In this document: piece by piece, positions 23,503 through 31,904 of the stretch | Numbering within the stretch: the stretch's first letter is position 1 | Layout of the letters: each line of letters opens with the position of its first letter | NCBI GenBank assembly: GCA_902488815.1 | Contig: CABTXP010000009.1 | Location: 1-39,099 of the forward strand | Direction: 5' to 3' | Length of the DNA: 39,099 nucleotides | From: an uncultured Eubacteriales bacterium | GTDB lineage: Bacteria; Bacillota; Clostridia; Tissierellales; Peptoniphilaceae | The notes under the pieces: generated by a model | The model's database searches: none | What the model saw: only the letters and a program-made list of their open reading frames with translations | Told to the model about the DNA's origin: nothing | Position numbers and translations under genes: made by a program

Positions 23503-26238
23503 ATGGCACTTTTTGATAAAATTTTCGGCTCTTACAGCGAGAGGGAAATTAAAAAAATCAATCCCATAGTCGATGAGGTTCTTTCCTACGAAAAGGAAAT
23601 GGAAGGACTTACAGATGCCGAATTAAAGAACAAGACCTTAGAATTCAAACAAAGATACAAGGACGGCGAAGATCTTGACTCTCTTATGCCTGAAGCTTTT
23701 GCCGTAGTTAGGGAAGCTTCTTGGAGAGTGCTCGGCATGAAACACTTCCCGGTGCAAATCATCGGCGGCATTATTTTGCATCAAGGCAGAATTGCGGAGA
23801 TGAAGACAGGGGAAGGTAAGACCTTGGTTGCCACTCTTCCATCATACTTAAACGCCATTACAGGGGAAGGAGTTCACGTCGTTACCGTAAACGACTACCT
23901 GGCACAGAGAGATAAGGACTGGATGGGCAAGGTTCACGAGTTCTTGGGCCTTACTGTAGGATGTATTATTCACGACATGGACAATGATGACAGAAAGGCC
24001 GCTTACAATGCGGACATTACTTACGGGACCAACAACGAGTTCGGTTTCGACTATCTTCGTGACAACATGGTTATTTACAAAGAAAACATGGTACAAAGGC
24101 CGCTTAACTATTGTATCGTGGACGAAGTTGACTCAATTTTAATTGACGAGGCAAGGACACCTCTTATTATTTCAGGTGTGGGAGACGAATCCACGGACCT
24201 ATACATTCGCACCAAGGACTTTGTAAACACTCTTTCTTTCAGAGTGAAGACTGAAGAAGAACAGGGTATGGAAAGATTTAATCGTGAATTTGAAGAAGAA
24301 GATGTAGATTTTATTGTAAATGAAAAGGACAAGACTTCCGTACTTACTGACAAGGGTATTGCAAAGGCGGAAAGATATTTCGGTCTTGAAAACTTTTCCG
24401 ATGCGGACAACATGGAGATTGCTCATCATATTAACCAGGCTTTAAAGGCCAAGGGCAATATGAAGAGAGACATAGACTACGTTGTGGAAGACGGGGAAGT
24501 TATAATTGTCGACGAATTTACAGGCAGACTTATGTACGGCAGAAGATACTCGGAAGGTTTGCACCAAGCTATTGAAGCCAAGGAAGGTTTGGAAGTTCAA
24601 TCCGAATCTAAAACCCTTGCCACAATTACATTCCAAAACTATTTCAGAATGTACAAAAAGCTTGCCGGCATGACAGGTACCGCAATGACGGAAGACGAAG
24701 AATTTAGAGATATTTACAACATTGACGTGGTGGAAATACCGACCAACAAGCCTGTTATAAGAGACGACGGAAACGACGTAATATATGCCACGGAAAAAGG
24801 CAAGTTCGACGCCGTAACCGAGGACATAAAGGCATGTCACGAAAAGGGACAACCTGTCCTTGTAGGTACTGTTTCCGTAGAAAAGTCTGAAGAGCTTTCA
24901 AGTCACTTGAAAAAAGCGGGCATTAAGCACCAAGTCCTAAACGCCAAGAGACATAAACAGGAATCTGAAATCGTAGCACAGGCGGGCAGACTTGGAGCAG
25001 TTACAATTGCAACCAACATGGCAGGCCGTGGTACGGATATTGTACTTGGAGGTAACCCTGAGTACATGGCAAATGTGGAAATGCAAAAGAAAAATTTGCC
25101 GGAAGAAGTATTTGAACAAATTGACTCTTACAACCAAACTGACGACAAGGAAATTTTGGCTGCAAGGGAAGAATATCAAAAGCTTGTAGAAAAGTTTAAA
25201 CAAGAGACTAAGGAAGAAGCAAAGCAAGTTATAGACGCAGGGGGACTTCACATAATCGGCACTGAAAGACACGAATCTCGAAGAATTGACAACCAACTTC
25301 GCGGTCGTTCAGGTAGACAGGGAGACCCGGGCAGCACCAGATTTTATATTTCGGCGGAAGACGATTTAATAAGACTTTTTGCCGGGGACAGATTTAAACA
25401 AGTCCTTGACAAGACCAACCACCCTGATGACGAGCCTATTGACAGCTCCGTCCTCACCAGATTAATTGAATCGGCACAGAGAAAAGTTGAAGGCAACAAC
25501 TTCTCTATCAGAAAGAACGTCCTACAATACGACGACGTTATGAACAAGCAAAGGGAAGTAATCTATGCCGAACGTAAAAAAGTTTTGGAAGGGGAAGATT
25601 TAAGCGATGATATTAAGGCCATGATTGAGTCCATAATCGAAAACAACCTTAACTTCTACCAAAAATCAGATGACCACGGCAACACTCACATTGACTACGA
25701 AGGACTTATTAACTTCGGAAGAGATGAGTTTGACTTTGACCCTGAAGCTTTAAAAGAATTACAAGGCAAGGATTTGGATACGATAAAAAATAAATTCAGA
25801 GAACTTGCCAAGGCGAAGTACGAAGAAAAAGAAAAAGACTTCGGCGACAAGTTTAAAGAAGTGGAAAGAGTCGTTCTTTTGAGAAACGTAGACTCAAAGT
25901 GGATGGATCACATAGATGCAATGGACCAACTGCGAAAGGGAATAGGCCTTCGCGCCGTGGGACAAACGGACCCGGTAAGAGCCTATGCCGAAGAAGGCTT
26001 TGACATGTTTGAAGAGATGAACGAGTCCATAAGAGAAGACACGGTCAAGATGCTTTACCACGTTTACAATCCTGACAACATTCAAAGAAAGAAAGTTGCC
26101 AAGGAAGTGAACACGGTAAATCCTGACACGGGCAAAAAAACTCCCTATGTGAGAAAGAAAGAAAAGATCGGCAGAAACGACCCCTGTCCATGTGGCAGCG
26201 GCAAGAAATATAAAAACTGTCACGGCAGAAATGTATAA
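23503..26238 (+). CDS. secA: Preprotein translocase motor ATPase SecA
   Basis: SecA drives Sec-dependent export through SecYEG, including the pilins encoded upstream. I choose ATG 23503 (MALFDKIFGSYSE) over the in-frame ATG at 23494 because AGGA then lies eight bases upstream and homologues begin at this point. The 911-residue protein is full length. Walker A MKTGEGKT lies near 100, DEVDSILIDEARTPLIISG near 207, helicase motifs TNMAGRGTDI and GRGRSGRQGDPG-type region near 504 and 600, then the scaffold domain. It ends in the zinc-binding SEC-C motif CPCGSGKKYKNCHG near 895. It seems to be the general SecA and not an accessory SecA2, which usually lacks this tail. It is a single-gene unit with its own promoter and terminator. 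Confidence 0.97.
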   Translation: MALFDKIFGSYSEREIKKINPIVDEVLSYEKEMEGLTDAELKNKTLEFKQRYKDGEDLDSLMPEAFAVVREASWRVLGMKHFPVQIIGGIILHQGRIAEMKTGEGKTLVATLPSYLNAITGEGVHVVTVNDYLAQRDKDWMGKVHEFLGLTVGCIIHDMDNDDRKAAYNADITYGTNNEFGFDYLRDNMVIYKENMVQRPLNYCIVDEVDSILIDEARTPLIISGVGDESTDLYIRTKDFVNTLSFRVKTEEEQGMERFNREFEEEDVDFIVNEKDKTSVLTDKGIAKAERYFGLENFSDADNMEIAHHINQALKAKGNMKRDIDYVVEDGEVIIVDEFTGRLMYGRRYSEGLHQAIEAKEGLEVQSESKTLATITFQNYFRMYKKLAGMTGTAMTEDEEFRDIYNIDVVEIPTNKPVIRDDGNDVIYATEKGKFDAVTEDIKACHEKGQPVLVGTVSVEKSEELSSHLKKAGIKHQVLNAKRHKQESEIVAQAGRLGAVTIATNMAGRGTDIVLGGNPEYMANVEMQKKNLPEEVFEQIDSYNQTDDKEILAAREEYQKLVEKFKQETKEEAKQVIDAGGLHIIGTERHESRRIDNQLRGRSGRQGDPGSTRFYISAEDDLIRLFAGDRFKQVLDKTNHPDDEPIDSSVLTRLIESAQRKVEGNNFSIRKNVLQYDDVMNKQREVIYAERKKVLEGEDLSDDIKAMIESIIENNLNFYQKSDDHGNTHIDYEGLINFGRDEFDFDPEALKELQGKDLDTIKNKFRELAKAKYEEKEKDFGDKFKEVERVVLLRNVDSKWMDHIDAMDQLRKGIGLRAVGQTDPVRAYAEEGFDMFEEMNESIREDTVKMLYHVYNPDNIQRKKVAKEVNTVNPDTGKKTPYVRKKEKIGRNDPCPCGSGKKYKNCHGRNV

Positions 26239-26247
26239 AAATAATGA

Positions 26248-26277
26248 GGATGTTTCATGTGAAGCATCCTTTTTTTA
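26248..26277 (+). terminator. secA terminator
   Basis: Ten-base arms GGATGTTTCA and TGAAGCATCC (one U-G wobble) are followed by a T-run, nine bases after the secA stop. Confidence 0.85.
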
Positions 26278-26317
26278 TTAAGGGCAGGGGGCACTTTAAT
26301 AATTGGTTTATATGTTA

Positions 26318-26323
26318 TATAAT
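26318..26323 (+). promoter_or_regulatory. -10 element of the nitroreductase-like gene
   Basis: TATAAT lies about 100 bp before the chosen start codon. The -35 region is poor, so this is a tentative promoter. Confidence 0.4.
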
Positions 26324-26423
26324 TATCACTAAGGGTAAGAAATCCATAGGAATGACTTTAGTGGGTTTCAAATTAATTCATTCACACAATGAATTTTACA
26401 ATTCTAATTCGGGGGGAATACCA

Positions 26424-27227
26424 ATGTTAATGACAAATTTTTTACAACAAAGACGTTCTTCAAGAGAGTTTCAAGACAGAACCTTGGGTAGAGACAAGCT
26501 TGAACTATCTAAAAAAATCATAGAAGGCCTTGAAGCTGAAAAAGAAAATGCACAAATTTTCTTCAGACTTTATGAAAACGGCACACCCATTTACGACGCA
26601 CTAAAGGGCAAGGCAGGCTATTCAGGCACAATGATCAAAGCCCCAATATATGTAGCAATGGGACTTAAAGACGACGAACCTCTTACCAAGCTTCAAGCAG
26701 GATATGCACTTGAAAAATTTAACTCCAAAATTTCAAACGAAGGAGTTAAGACTTGCTGGGTAACAGTAACACAAGTAGCACCTGAAGTTAAAAAAGCAAT
26801 CTTCGGCGAAATGGGTGAACACGTAAGCTATGTAATTGCAATGGGACTTCCCAAGGAACAAAAACTTTTCACACCGGAAGTAGTAAGTGCAAGAAAGCCA
26901 ATAGACGAATTTGTATATTCAGGCAGCTTTAGAAAAGTTGCAAAGGCAGATGAACTTGAAAACTTAGGACTATTTGACCTGTTCTCATCCATCAGATTTG
27001 CACCGTCACACAGAAACTCACAACCATGGGTATTTGTAATTAAAGACAGCGAAGTATATATTTATACAATAAACAACAGAGAAGTAAAGAGAAACTTGGT
27101 AGACCTTGGCGTAATCATGTACTACTTTGAAGAAATGCTGAAAGAATTCGGCGCATCAAATAAGTGGGAAATACTTCCTTTCGAAGAAGAAGAAGGATAC
27201 TTAAAAGTAGCTAAAATAAGATTATAA
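26424..27227 (+). CDS. Nitroreductase family protein
   Basis: A 267-residue protein resembling the 'putative TM nitroreductase' branch of the FMN-dependent nitroreductases. The N-terminus has the family signature QQRRSSREFQDRTL, where Arg and Ser residues bind FMN. The second half has RFAPSHRNSQPWVFVI, the usual APSxxNxQPW FMN-contact motif, and a C-terminal segment with VDLGVIMYYFEEML. The reading frame stays open upstream to 26244, but that part overlaps the secA terminator. GGGGGG at 26411-26416 points to the ATG at 26424. Substrate unknown; members reduce nitro compounds, quinones or similar acceptors. Single-gene unit. Confidence 0.82.
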   Translation: MLMTNFLQQRRSSREFQDRTLGRDKLELSKKIIEGLEAEKENAQIFFRLYENGTPIYDALKGKAGYSGTMIKAPIYVAMGLKDDEPLTKLQAGYALEKFNSKISNEGVKTCWVTVTQVAPEVKKAIFGEMGEHVSYVIAMGLPKEQKLFTPEVVSARKPIDEFVYSGSFRKVAKADELENLGLFDLFSSIRFAPSHRNSQPWVFVIKDSEVYIYTINNREVKRNLVDLGVIMYYFEEMLKEFGASNKWEILPFEEEEGYLKVAKIRL

Positions 27228-27247
27228 AAAAACATTTACGAAATATA

Positions 27248-27279
27248 ACCTCTCGGCAAAGAATGTCGGGAGGTTTTTT
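27248..27279 (+). terminator. Terminator of the nitroreductase gene
   Basis: ACCTCTCGGC and GTCGGGAGGT pair over ten positions including two wobbles, followed by six Ts. Confidence 0.85.
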
Positions 27280-27312
27280 GATAAGAGACAGATGGCCACT
27301 ACATGCTTTACC

Positions 27313-27341
27313 TTGACAAATAAATAAAGCGAGTGTTAAAT
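27313..27341 (+). promoter_or_regulatory. Promoter of the secreted-protein gene
   Basis: A consensus TTGACA (27313-27318) is 17 bp from TTAAAT (27336-27341), about 62 bp before the start codon. Confidence 0.7.
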
Positions 27342-27403
27342 ATAAGTAGAATATAGTATATGTCAAAGATTTTTAGAATTAATTTTGCAACCGGGGGTGC
27401 CAC

Positions 27404-28042
27404 ATGAAAAAATATAAAAAGGCAGCAACATTACTCAGTGTGCTTTTAGTATTGCTTTCCACTGTTGTATATTTAAATGCAAAAGAAAAAGATTTGAATG
27501 TAGAGTACACCGATTTTAAATATGTTACAAGGGACTACAACCCTAAAGCTGTCCACATTGCATATAATAAGACCGACTCCAAGGAAGAAGCATCTGTCAT
27601 TGACAACAAGACAGGGGATGTACTTGAGACAATGACTGTGACCAAATTAAAAGAGAGGGGCAATACTTACCCCTATATGTTTACAAGGTCTAAGGTCTTA
27701 GGCGGCACAACGGTAGATTTTAATGTATTGGTTGAGTTATACGAGAAGGGATCATTTAGACAAATTAACAGCTATCAAAGTTCATATTTAGGTGTAAAAA
27801 AATCTGTGACACGTACATATATTGAAGATTCCAACACAAATGTATGGAGCCCTAAGGGATATCCATCTGTAGAATTATTTTACGCCTATAACTGCTCCCT
27901 TAATGCTGAAGTATATACAGGAGATGATGCTTCAGTAGTTTCAGATTTACTTGATGGCGGATTTAATGAAATGTATACCGACGGCAACAAAATATACTTT
28001 AGTCAAATACTAAACTCAGTAGGAACAATAAAACTTTATTGA
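27404..28042 (+). CDS. Secreted protein of unknown function
   Basis: A 212-residue protein with a clear N-terminal export signal: MKKYKK, then a hydrophobic stretch to about YLNA. There is no lipobox cysteine and no LPXTG motif, so it is either released or held by the uncleaved helix. The mature part is polar, rich in Tyr, Thr and Asp, and looks like a small beta-rich domain. I do not recognise a family. GGGGGTG provides the ribosome site. Strong own promoter and terminator indicate an independently expressed single gene. Confidence 0.75.
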   Translation: MKKYKKAATLLSVLLVLLSTVVYLNAKEKDLNVEYTDFKYVTRDYNPKAVHIAYNKTDSKEEASVIDNKTGDVLETMTVTKLKERGNTYPYMFTRSKVLGGTTVDFNVLVELYEKGSFRQINSYQSSYLGVKKSVTRTYIEDSNTNVWSPKGYPSVELFYAYNCSLNAEVYTGDDASVVSDLLDGGFNEMYTDGNKIYFSQILNSVGTIKLY

Positions 28043-28073
28043 GTGCAGTTCAAAATTTTATATAGGAAATAAA

Positions 28074-28106
28074 AAACCGAAGTCTTTACTTCGGTTTAAT
28101 TTTTTA
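28074..28106. terminator. Bidirectional terminator between convergent genes
   Basis: AAACCGAAG and CTTCGGTTT form a perfect 9-bp stem with a 6-nt loop. An A-run precedes it and a T-run follows, so it can serve both the secreted-protein gene and the convergent hydrolase gene. Confidence 0.88.
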
Positions 28107-29000
28107 TGCATTAAGGACTCTTTCCAATATTTCAAAGTACTCTTCTTCTTTGTCATATAGTGCGCTGTGTCCCGCGTCTTTTATTATATTGAGTTCCGCT
28201 TGGTCTTTGAAGTAATTTTTTGCTTCCTTTGCAAGTTCTACACTTACTACCATGTCTTTTTCCCCGTGGATTATATATACAGGGCATTTTATTTTGTCAA
28301 TTATTCCCGAGCCGTCCACCGCTCCGTTGTTGTCGTGAGTGATGTTAAAGTTTGCAAGGGAGTAGACCACATCTACAAGGCATCTTTGTTTCATTATGCC
28401 GTCTAAATATTTTTCGTATTCTTCTTCCGGGGGTTGATGCAAGTTAAAGATAACTGCATTCCAAACTTGTTTTAAAAATTCTCTGTTGCTTGATTCAAAT
28501 GCCGCAAGTACAGGAAGTACTGACACGGGATCTTTTTCGATGTCTTCTCTTAAGTGTACTCTCTCTGATAAAATCGGTTTGAATTCTTCGTCATATTTGT
28601 ACATGTTGTAGCCTTTTAGTCCTACTGAGTCAAGTAGTATTATGGATTTAACTTTTTCAGGGCTCATTGCCGCAAGTTCCATGGCCACGCCGCCGCCTGT
28701 ACTCCAACCCAAGACCGTTGCGTCTTTTATTCCCATGGCGTCCATAAACAGATCCACATCTACGGCAAAGTCCTTTAAGGAGTTTTTGCTCTTGTTGTAT
28801 GTTGAGTCGCCGAAGCCTATCATGTCTATTGCATATACTGTGGCTTCTTTTTCAAACCTTTCAATTGTCCTGTTAAAAAAAACTGACGAGCTTTGGTTGC
28901 CGTGAATTAAAAATAATATTTTTTCTCCTGTGCCTGATTTTCTGTAGGCCATTGTTTCTCCGTTGGGAAGAGGTTGTTTTAATACTTTGTAATCTTTCAT
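28104..29000 (-). CDS. Alpha/beta-fold hydrolase
   Basis: A cytoplasmic hydrolase of 298 residues. The fold is shown by the oxyanion segment LFLIHGNQSSS (about 29-39), the nucleophile elbow GWSTGG with Ser100, the acid Asp249 in HGEKDMVV, and His278 in DAGHSALY. All three catalytic residues are therefore present in the usual order. The cap region lies between about 130 and 230. The substrate cannot be told; relatives include esterases, haloperoxidase-like enzymes and C-C bond hydrolases. The start has AGGAGGC in the right place. It is divergent from the nicotinate phosphoribosyltransferase gene with 82 bp between them. Confidence 0.88.
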   Translation of the reverse strand: MKDYKVLKQPLPNGETMAYRKSGTGEKILFLIHGNQSSSVFFNRTIERFEKEATVYAIDMIGFGDSTYNKSKNSLKDFAVDVDLFMDAMGIKDATVLGWSTGGGVAMELAAMSPEKVKSIILLDSVGLKGYNMYKYDEEFKPILSERVHLREDIEKDPVSVLPVLAAFESSNREFLKQVWNAVIFNLHQPPEEEYEKYLDGIMKQRCLVDVVYSLANFNITHDNNGAVDGSGIIDKIKCPVYIIHGEKDMVVSVELAKEAKNYFKDQAELNIIKDAGHSALYDKEEEYFEILERVLNA

Positions 29001-29017
29001 AATGCCTCCTTATTATT

Positions 29018-29023
29018 ACTATA
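29018..29023 (-). promoter_or_regulatory. -10 element of the hydrolase gene
   Basis: TATAGT on the minus strand lies about 18 bp before the hydrolase start. No clear -35 is visible. Confidence is limited. Confidence 0.35.
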
Positions 29024-29053
29024 CCCATTTAAAGCCAAATGATGTTTATGTGG

Positions 29054-29059
29054 TATAAT
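29054..29059 (+). promoter_or_regulatory. -10 element of the pncB gene
   Basis: TATAAT lies 23 bp before the ATG. TTAAAG at suboptimal spacing (19 bp) could act as -35. The leader would be very short. Confidence 0.45.
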
Positions 29060-29082
29060 TGATTACATATTAGGAGGATTGT

Positions 29083-30552
29083 ATGAATTTCCACAACAAA
29101 AATAATTTGTCCCTGTTGGCTGACTTTTACGAGTTCACCATGGGCAACGGATACTTTGAATCCGGCAAAAAAGATGAGATCTGTTATTTCGATATGTTTT
29201 ACAGATCGGCTCCTGACAATGCGACTTATGCAATTATCGCAGGCTTGGAGCAGGTTATTGAGTACTTTGAAAATTTAAGTTTTTCAGAGGAAGATATTGA
29301 GTTTTTACGCGGCAAAAAACTTTTTTCCGAAGAGTTTTTAGACTACCTTGCGAATTTTAAATTCGAATGTGATGTGTGGGCAATGCCTGAAGGCACAGTT
29401 GCATTTCCAAGTGAGCCCATACTTATTGTGAGAGGCCCGGCTATTCAAGCTCAAATGCTTGAGACAATGGTTCTTCTTACAATAAATCACCAATCTCTTG
29501 TGGCAACTAAAGCCAATAGAATTGTTCGCGCCGCAAAGGGAAGACCTGTTTCCGAATTCGGATCACGTAGAGCCCAAGGCTATTCAGGCGCCAATGAAGG
29601 AGCAAGAGCGGCGTACATCGGCGGTTGTGTCGGCACTGCAAATACTTTGGCAGAAAAAATTTACGGCGTACCTGCCTTAGGTACTATGGCTCACTCATGG
29701 GTTCAAATGTTCCCATCTGAAATTGACGCCTTTAGAGCCTATGCAAGGACTTATCCCGACAGCTGCACATTTTTGGTAGACACTTACAACACTTTAAAAG
29801 AAGGTGTGCCAAATGCCATTAAAGTCTTTGACGAAGAGGTTGTGCCAAAGGGATTCAGACCTGTTGCCGTTAGAATTGACTCGGGAGACATTGCCTATCT
29901 TTCCAAAAAGACCAGGGAAATGCTTGATGCAGCAGGCTATGAAGATGTAAAGATTATGGCTTCAAACTCTCTTGACGAATACACTATTGAAAATTTATTT
30001 ATGCAAGGGGCAAAGATCGACCTTTTCGGCGTTGGAGAAAGACTTATTACTTCCAAGTCAAGTCCCGTATTCGGAGGCGTGTACAAACTTACCGCCGTTG
30101 AAGAAGAGGGTAAAATTGTGCCGAAGATTAAAATTTCTGAAAATATTACAAAGATTACAAACCCGGGCTTTAAAAATCTCTACAGATTTTACGACAAGGA
30201 CAGCGGCAAAGCTCTTGCAGACCTTATTACTTTAAACAATGAAGAGATTTCGGACAGCGAACCTATTGAAATTTTCCACCCTGTCTACACTTGGAAGAGA
30301 AAGATTATAGAAAATTACAGAGCGGAAAAACTCTTGGTTCAAATTTACGACAAGGGCAAGTTGGTTTACGATCCGCCGGCTTTGGACAACATTAAGAAGA
30401 GAGCGGAACAACAATTAGACAGTCTATGGGAAGAAATGAAACGTCTTGATAATCCGCAAGAGTATATTGTGGACTTGTCCTACGATTTGTGGAAGCTTAA
30501 GAACGACCTTTTGGCTGAACACGGCAGAAGTTACAAGGGCAAAAAATTATAA
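29083..30552 (+). CDS. pncB: Nicotinate phosphoribosyltransferase
   Basis: Catalyses nicotinate + PRPP (+ ATP) to nicotinate mononucleotide, the entry step of NAD salvage from niacin. The 489-residue product has the Firmicutes-type length and motifs: LLADFYEFTMGNGYF at the N-terminus, SEFGSRRAQG (about 157-166), GTMAHSWVQMF with His204 as the likely phosphorylated histidine, VDTYNTL, then VRIDSGDIAYLS and FGVGERLI in the phosphate-binding region. TAGGAGGA gives a strong ribosome site. No NAD-pathway neighbours lie beside it. No clear terminator follows, only AT-rich DNA before the next promoter. Confidence 0.95.
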   Translation: MNFHNKNNLSLLADFYEFTMGNGYFESGKKDEICYFDMFYRSAPDNATYAIIAGLEQVIEYFENLSFSEEDIEFLRGKKLFSEEFLDYLANFKFECDVWAMPEGTVAFPSEPILIVRGPAIQAQMLETMVLLTINHQSLVATKANRIVRAAKGRPVSEFGSRRAQGYSGANEGARAAYIGGCVGTANTLAEKIYGVPALGTMAHSWVQMFPSEIDAFRAYARTYPDSCTFLVDTYNTLKEGVPNAIKVFDEEVVPKGFRPVAVRIDSGDIAYLSKKTREMLDAAGYEDVKIMASNSLDEYTIENLFMQGAKIDLFGVGERLITSKSSPVFGGVYKLTAVEEEGKIVPKIKISENITKITNPGFKNLYRFYDKDSGKALADLITLNNEEISDSEPIEIFHPVYTWKRKIIENYRAEKLLVQIYDKGKLVYDPPALDNIKKRAEQQLDSLWEEMKRLDNPQEYIVDLSYDLWKLKNDLLAEHGRSYKGKKL

Positions 30553-30607
30553 GTAAAAAAGTTTTAAAATATTTTTAAAATATATGTTTTGTTTACGTTT
30601 TCCCGGG

Positions 30608-30613
30608 TATAAT
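30608..30613 (+). promoter_or_regulatory. Extended promoter of the intergenic RNA
   Basis: TATAAT preceded by GGG. A T-rich stretch 17 bp upstream could act as a weak -35. The expected start of transcription is near 30620, just before the first hairpin of the RNA. Confidence 0.5.
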
Positions 30614-30619
30614 AAGAAT

Positions 30620-31007
30620 ACCAAGATTATTCTTGGGAACAGATGCTTGACAATTTCATCCAACTATAGATTTACTTTTCGATTAATTTCGTTTAAATAG
30701 ATCTTCAAAATCGGTCGAATGACCTTTAGTTAGATAATATTTAGAATGAGTATCCTTAAGAGCCTTGGATCGATGGATGACATCATCGGGGCTTAGACGT
30801 TTAGAGAGAAATTAAAGTAATTTAGTTTGTCATTCGAGTACAGCTTGCTTTTAGAGTTGGAAGCGAGAACAACTGCAGGAGAATTGCAAAGTAAATTAAG
30901 AGAGGAAGGATTTAATTAGTGATTGAACCAAAACATTTCGGTTGGATGAATTGCTCAAGTAATTATTGAAAGAGAATGAGTTTATTATAATTTCATTCTC
31001 TTTTTTT
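30620..31007 (+). ncRNA. Putative structured RNA with long closing helix, unknown family
   Basis: This interval has no credible protein frame: the longest candidates carry several stop codons. It does have an RNA-gene layout with a -10 box, a strong terminator and extensive pairing. Segments 30646-30664 and 30941-30959 form 18 Watson-Crick pairs with two single-base bulges, closing a 276-nt interior. Inside, TCGAATGAC (30715-30723) pairs perfectly with GTCATTCGA (30829-30837), and CTTTAG (30724-30729) may extend this. CTTGCTT/AAGCGAG forms a 7-bp hairpin at 30844-30867. AGCC/GGCT with CGATG/CATCG forms another at about 30761-30793. A 5' hairpin CCAAGA/TCTTGG precedes the closing helix. I could not match it to tmRNA, RNase P, SRP or T-box consensus motifs. 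The ends are estimates. Confidence 0.6.
30969..31007 (+). terminator. Terminator of the structured RNA
   Basis: AAAGAGAATGA and TCATTCTCTTT form a perfect 11-bp stem with a 13-nt AT-rich loop, running into a T-run that ends at 31007. Confidence 0.9.
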
Positions 31008-31053
31008 GTTGCCTAAAAGGGGTGTTCTAAATGCAATGGCCTGTCATTTGTGC

Positions 31054-31059
31054 TATGAT
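31054..31059 (+). promoter_or_regulatory. Extended -10 element before the HAD gene
   Basis: TATGAT is preceded by TGC (extended -10) and lies about 19 bp before the start codon. The leader would be very short. The -35 is weak. Confidence 0.4.
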
Positions 31060-31077
31060 TTCCATAGAGGTGATTAA

Positions 31078-31896
31078 ATGTACAAGATGGTGGCCTTCGA
31101 TTTGGACGGCACTCTTTTAAATGATAAAAAACAAATTTCGGAAGAACATCAAAAGCTTATGAAGAAAATAAATGATGACTTTGTCTTCACCATTTCAACA
31201 GGGAGAAGATATTATTCCGCAAAGGAATTTATCGCGCCTATAATAGATGACCTTACTATTATTTGTAACAACGGAGCCTTAATCAAGAGTTTTAAAGACG
31301 ACAGAACTCACAGCTCTCACTTTTTAAACTACGATCTTCTCACAAAGATTTATGAAAAAATACATTCCAACAAATTAAATGCTTTAATAGCAATTGACAA
31401 CGAAAAGTATGACGTGGCAGGAGTGAAAGACTCATACACTATTACAGGACCTGACAAGAGATACTACGGCGACAGACTGAAGCTCATTGACGACCTTAAA
31501 GATATAGAGGGGGAAAGTATTATCTCCGTAATTGTCCATGGCATGAAGGATGATTTAATAGCTCTTAGAGAAAGTTTGGAAGAAGACTTTCCCGAGGACT
31601 TTAACATATATCTTATGAAGATTCCCGGCGCGGAAATTTATATTTTGGAAATTCACGAAAGACACTGCTCCAAGTGGAAGAGTGTTGTGGAATACGCCGA
31701 GACCTTGGGCATAAAACCTGAGGAAATAATTTGTGTCGGCGACTCGCAAAACGACAGGGAAATGATTGAACACGCAGGCCTTGGCATTGCAATGGTAAAT
31801 GCCTTGGATGAGATAAAAGAAATTGCAGACGTGGTGACGGAGTTTGACAACAACGACGGCGGCGCACTTATTGAGGCTTTAAAGCACTTGTATTAG
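31078..31896 (+). CDS. Cof-type HAD-IIB phosphatase
   Basis: A 272-residue haloacid dehalogenase-like phosphatase. Motif I is AFDLDGTLL, with nucleophile Asp8 and acid Asp10. Motif II is ISTGRR, the lysine of motif III lies in HCSKWKSV, and motif IV is VGDSQNDREM. The cap inserted between motifs II and III is the IIB (Cof) type. Members of this group dephosphorylate sugar phosphates, FMN or pyridoxal phosphate; the sequence does not identify the substrate. AGAGGTG serves as ribosome site. Only eight bases separate it from rbgA, so it is likely the first gene of the following operon. Confidence 0.92.
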   Translation: MYKMVAFDLDGTLLNDKKQISEEHQKLMKKINDDFVFTISTGRRYYSAKEFIAPIIDDLTIICNNGALIKSFKDDRTHSSHFLNYDLLTKIYEKIHSNKLNALIAIDNEKYDVAGVKDSYTITGPDKRYYGDRLKLIDDLKDIEGESIISVIVHGMKDDLIALRESLEEDFPEDFNIYLMKIPGAEIYILEIHERHCSKWKSVVEYAETLGIKPEEIICVGDSQNDREMIEHAGLGIAMVNALDEIKEIADVVTEFDNNDGGALIEALKHLY

Positions 31897-31904
31897 GAGG
31901 ACAT

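Noticed and set aside
26244..26423. Longer nitroreductase start at 26244
   Set aside because: The extra 60 codons cover the secA terminator and a likely promoter, and the extension lacks family similarity. The GGGGGG site supports 26424.
30743..30918. Coding frame starting at ATG 30745 and ending at TAG 30918
   Set aside because: It contains internal TAG and TAA stop codons, and the frame upstream is also stop-rich. The sequence is better explained by RNA pairing.
30620..31007. Known housekeeping RNA (tmRNA, RNase P, SRP RNA) or T-box leader
   Set aside because: No tmRNA T-arm or CCA end, no GAGGAAAGUC-type RNase P core, no SRP GGAAG/AGCA pair in the right setting and no T-box AGGGUGG sequence. 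The terminator also separates it from the HAD gene.
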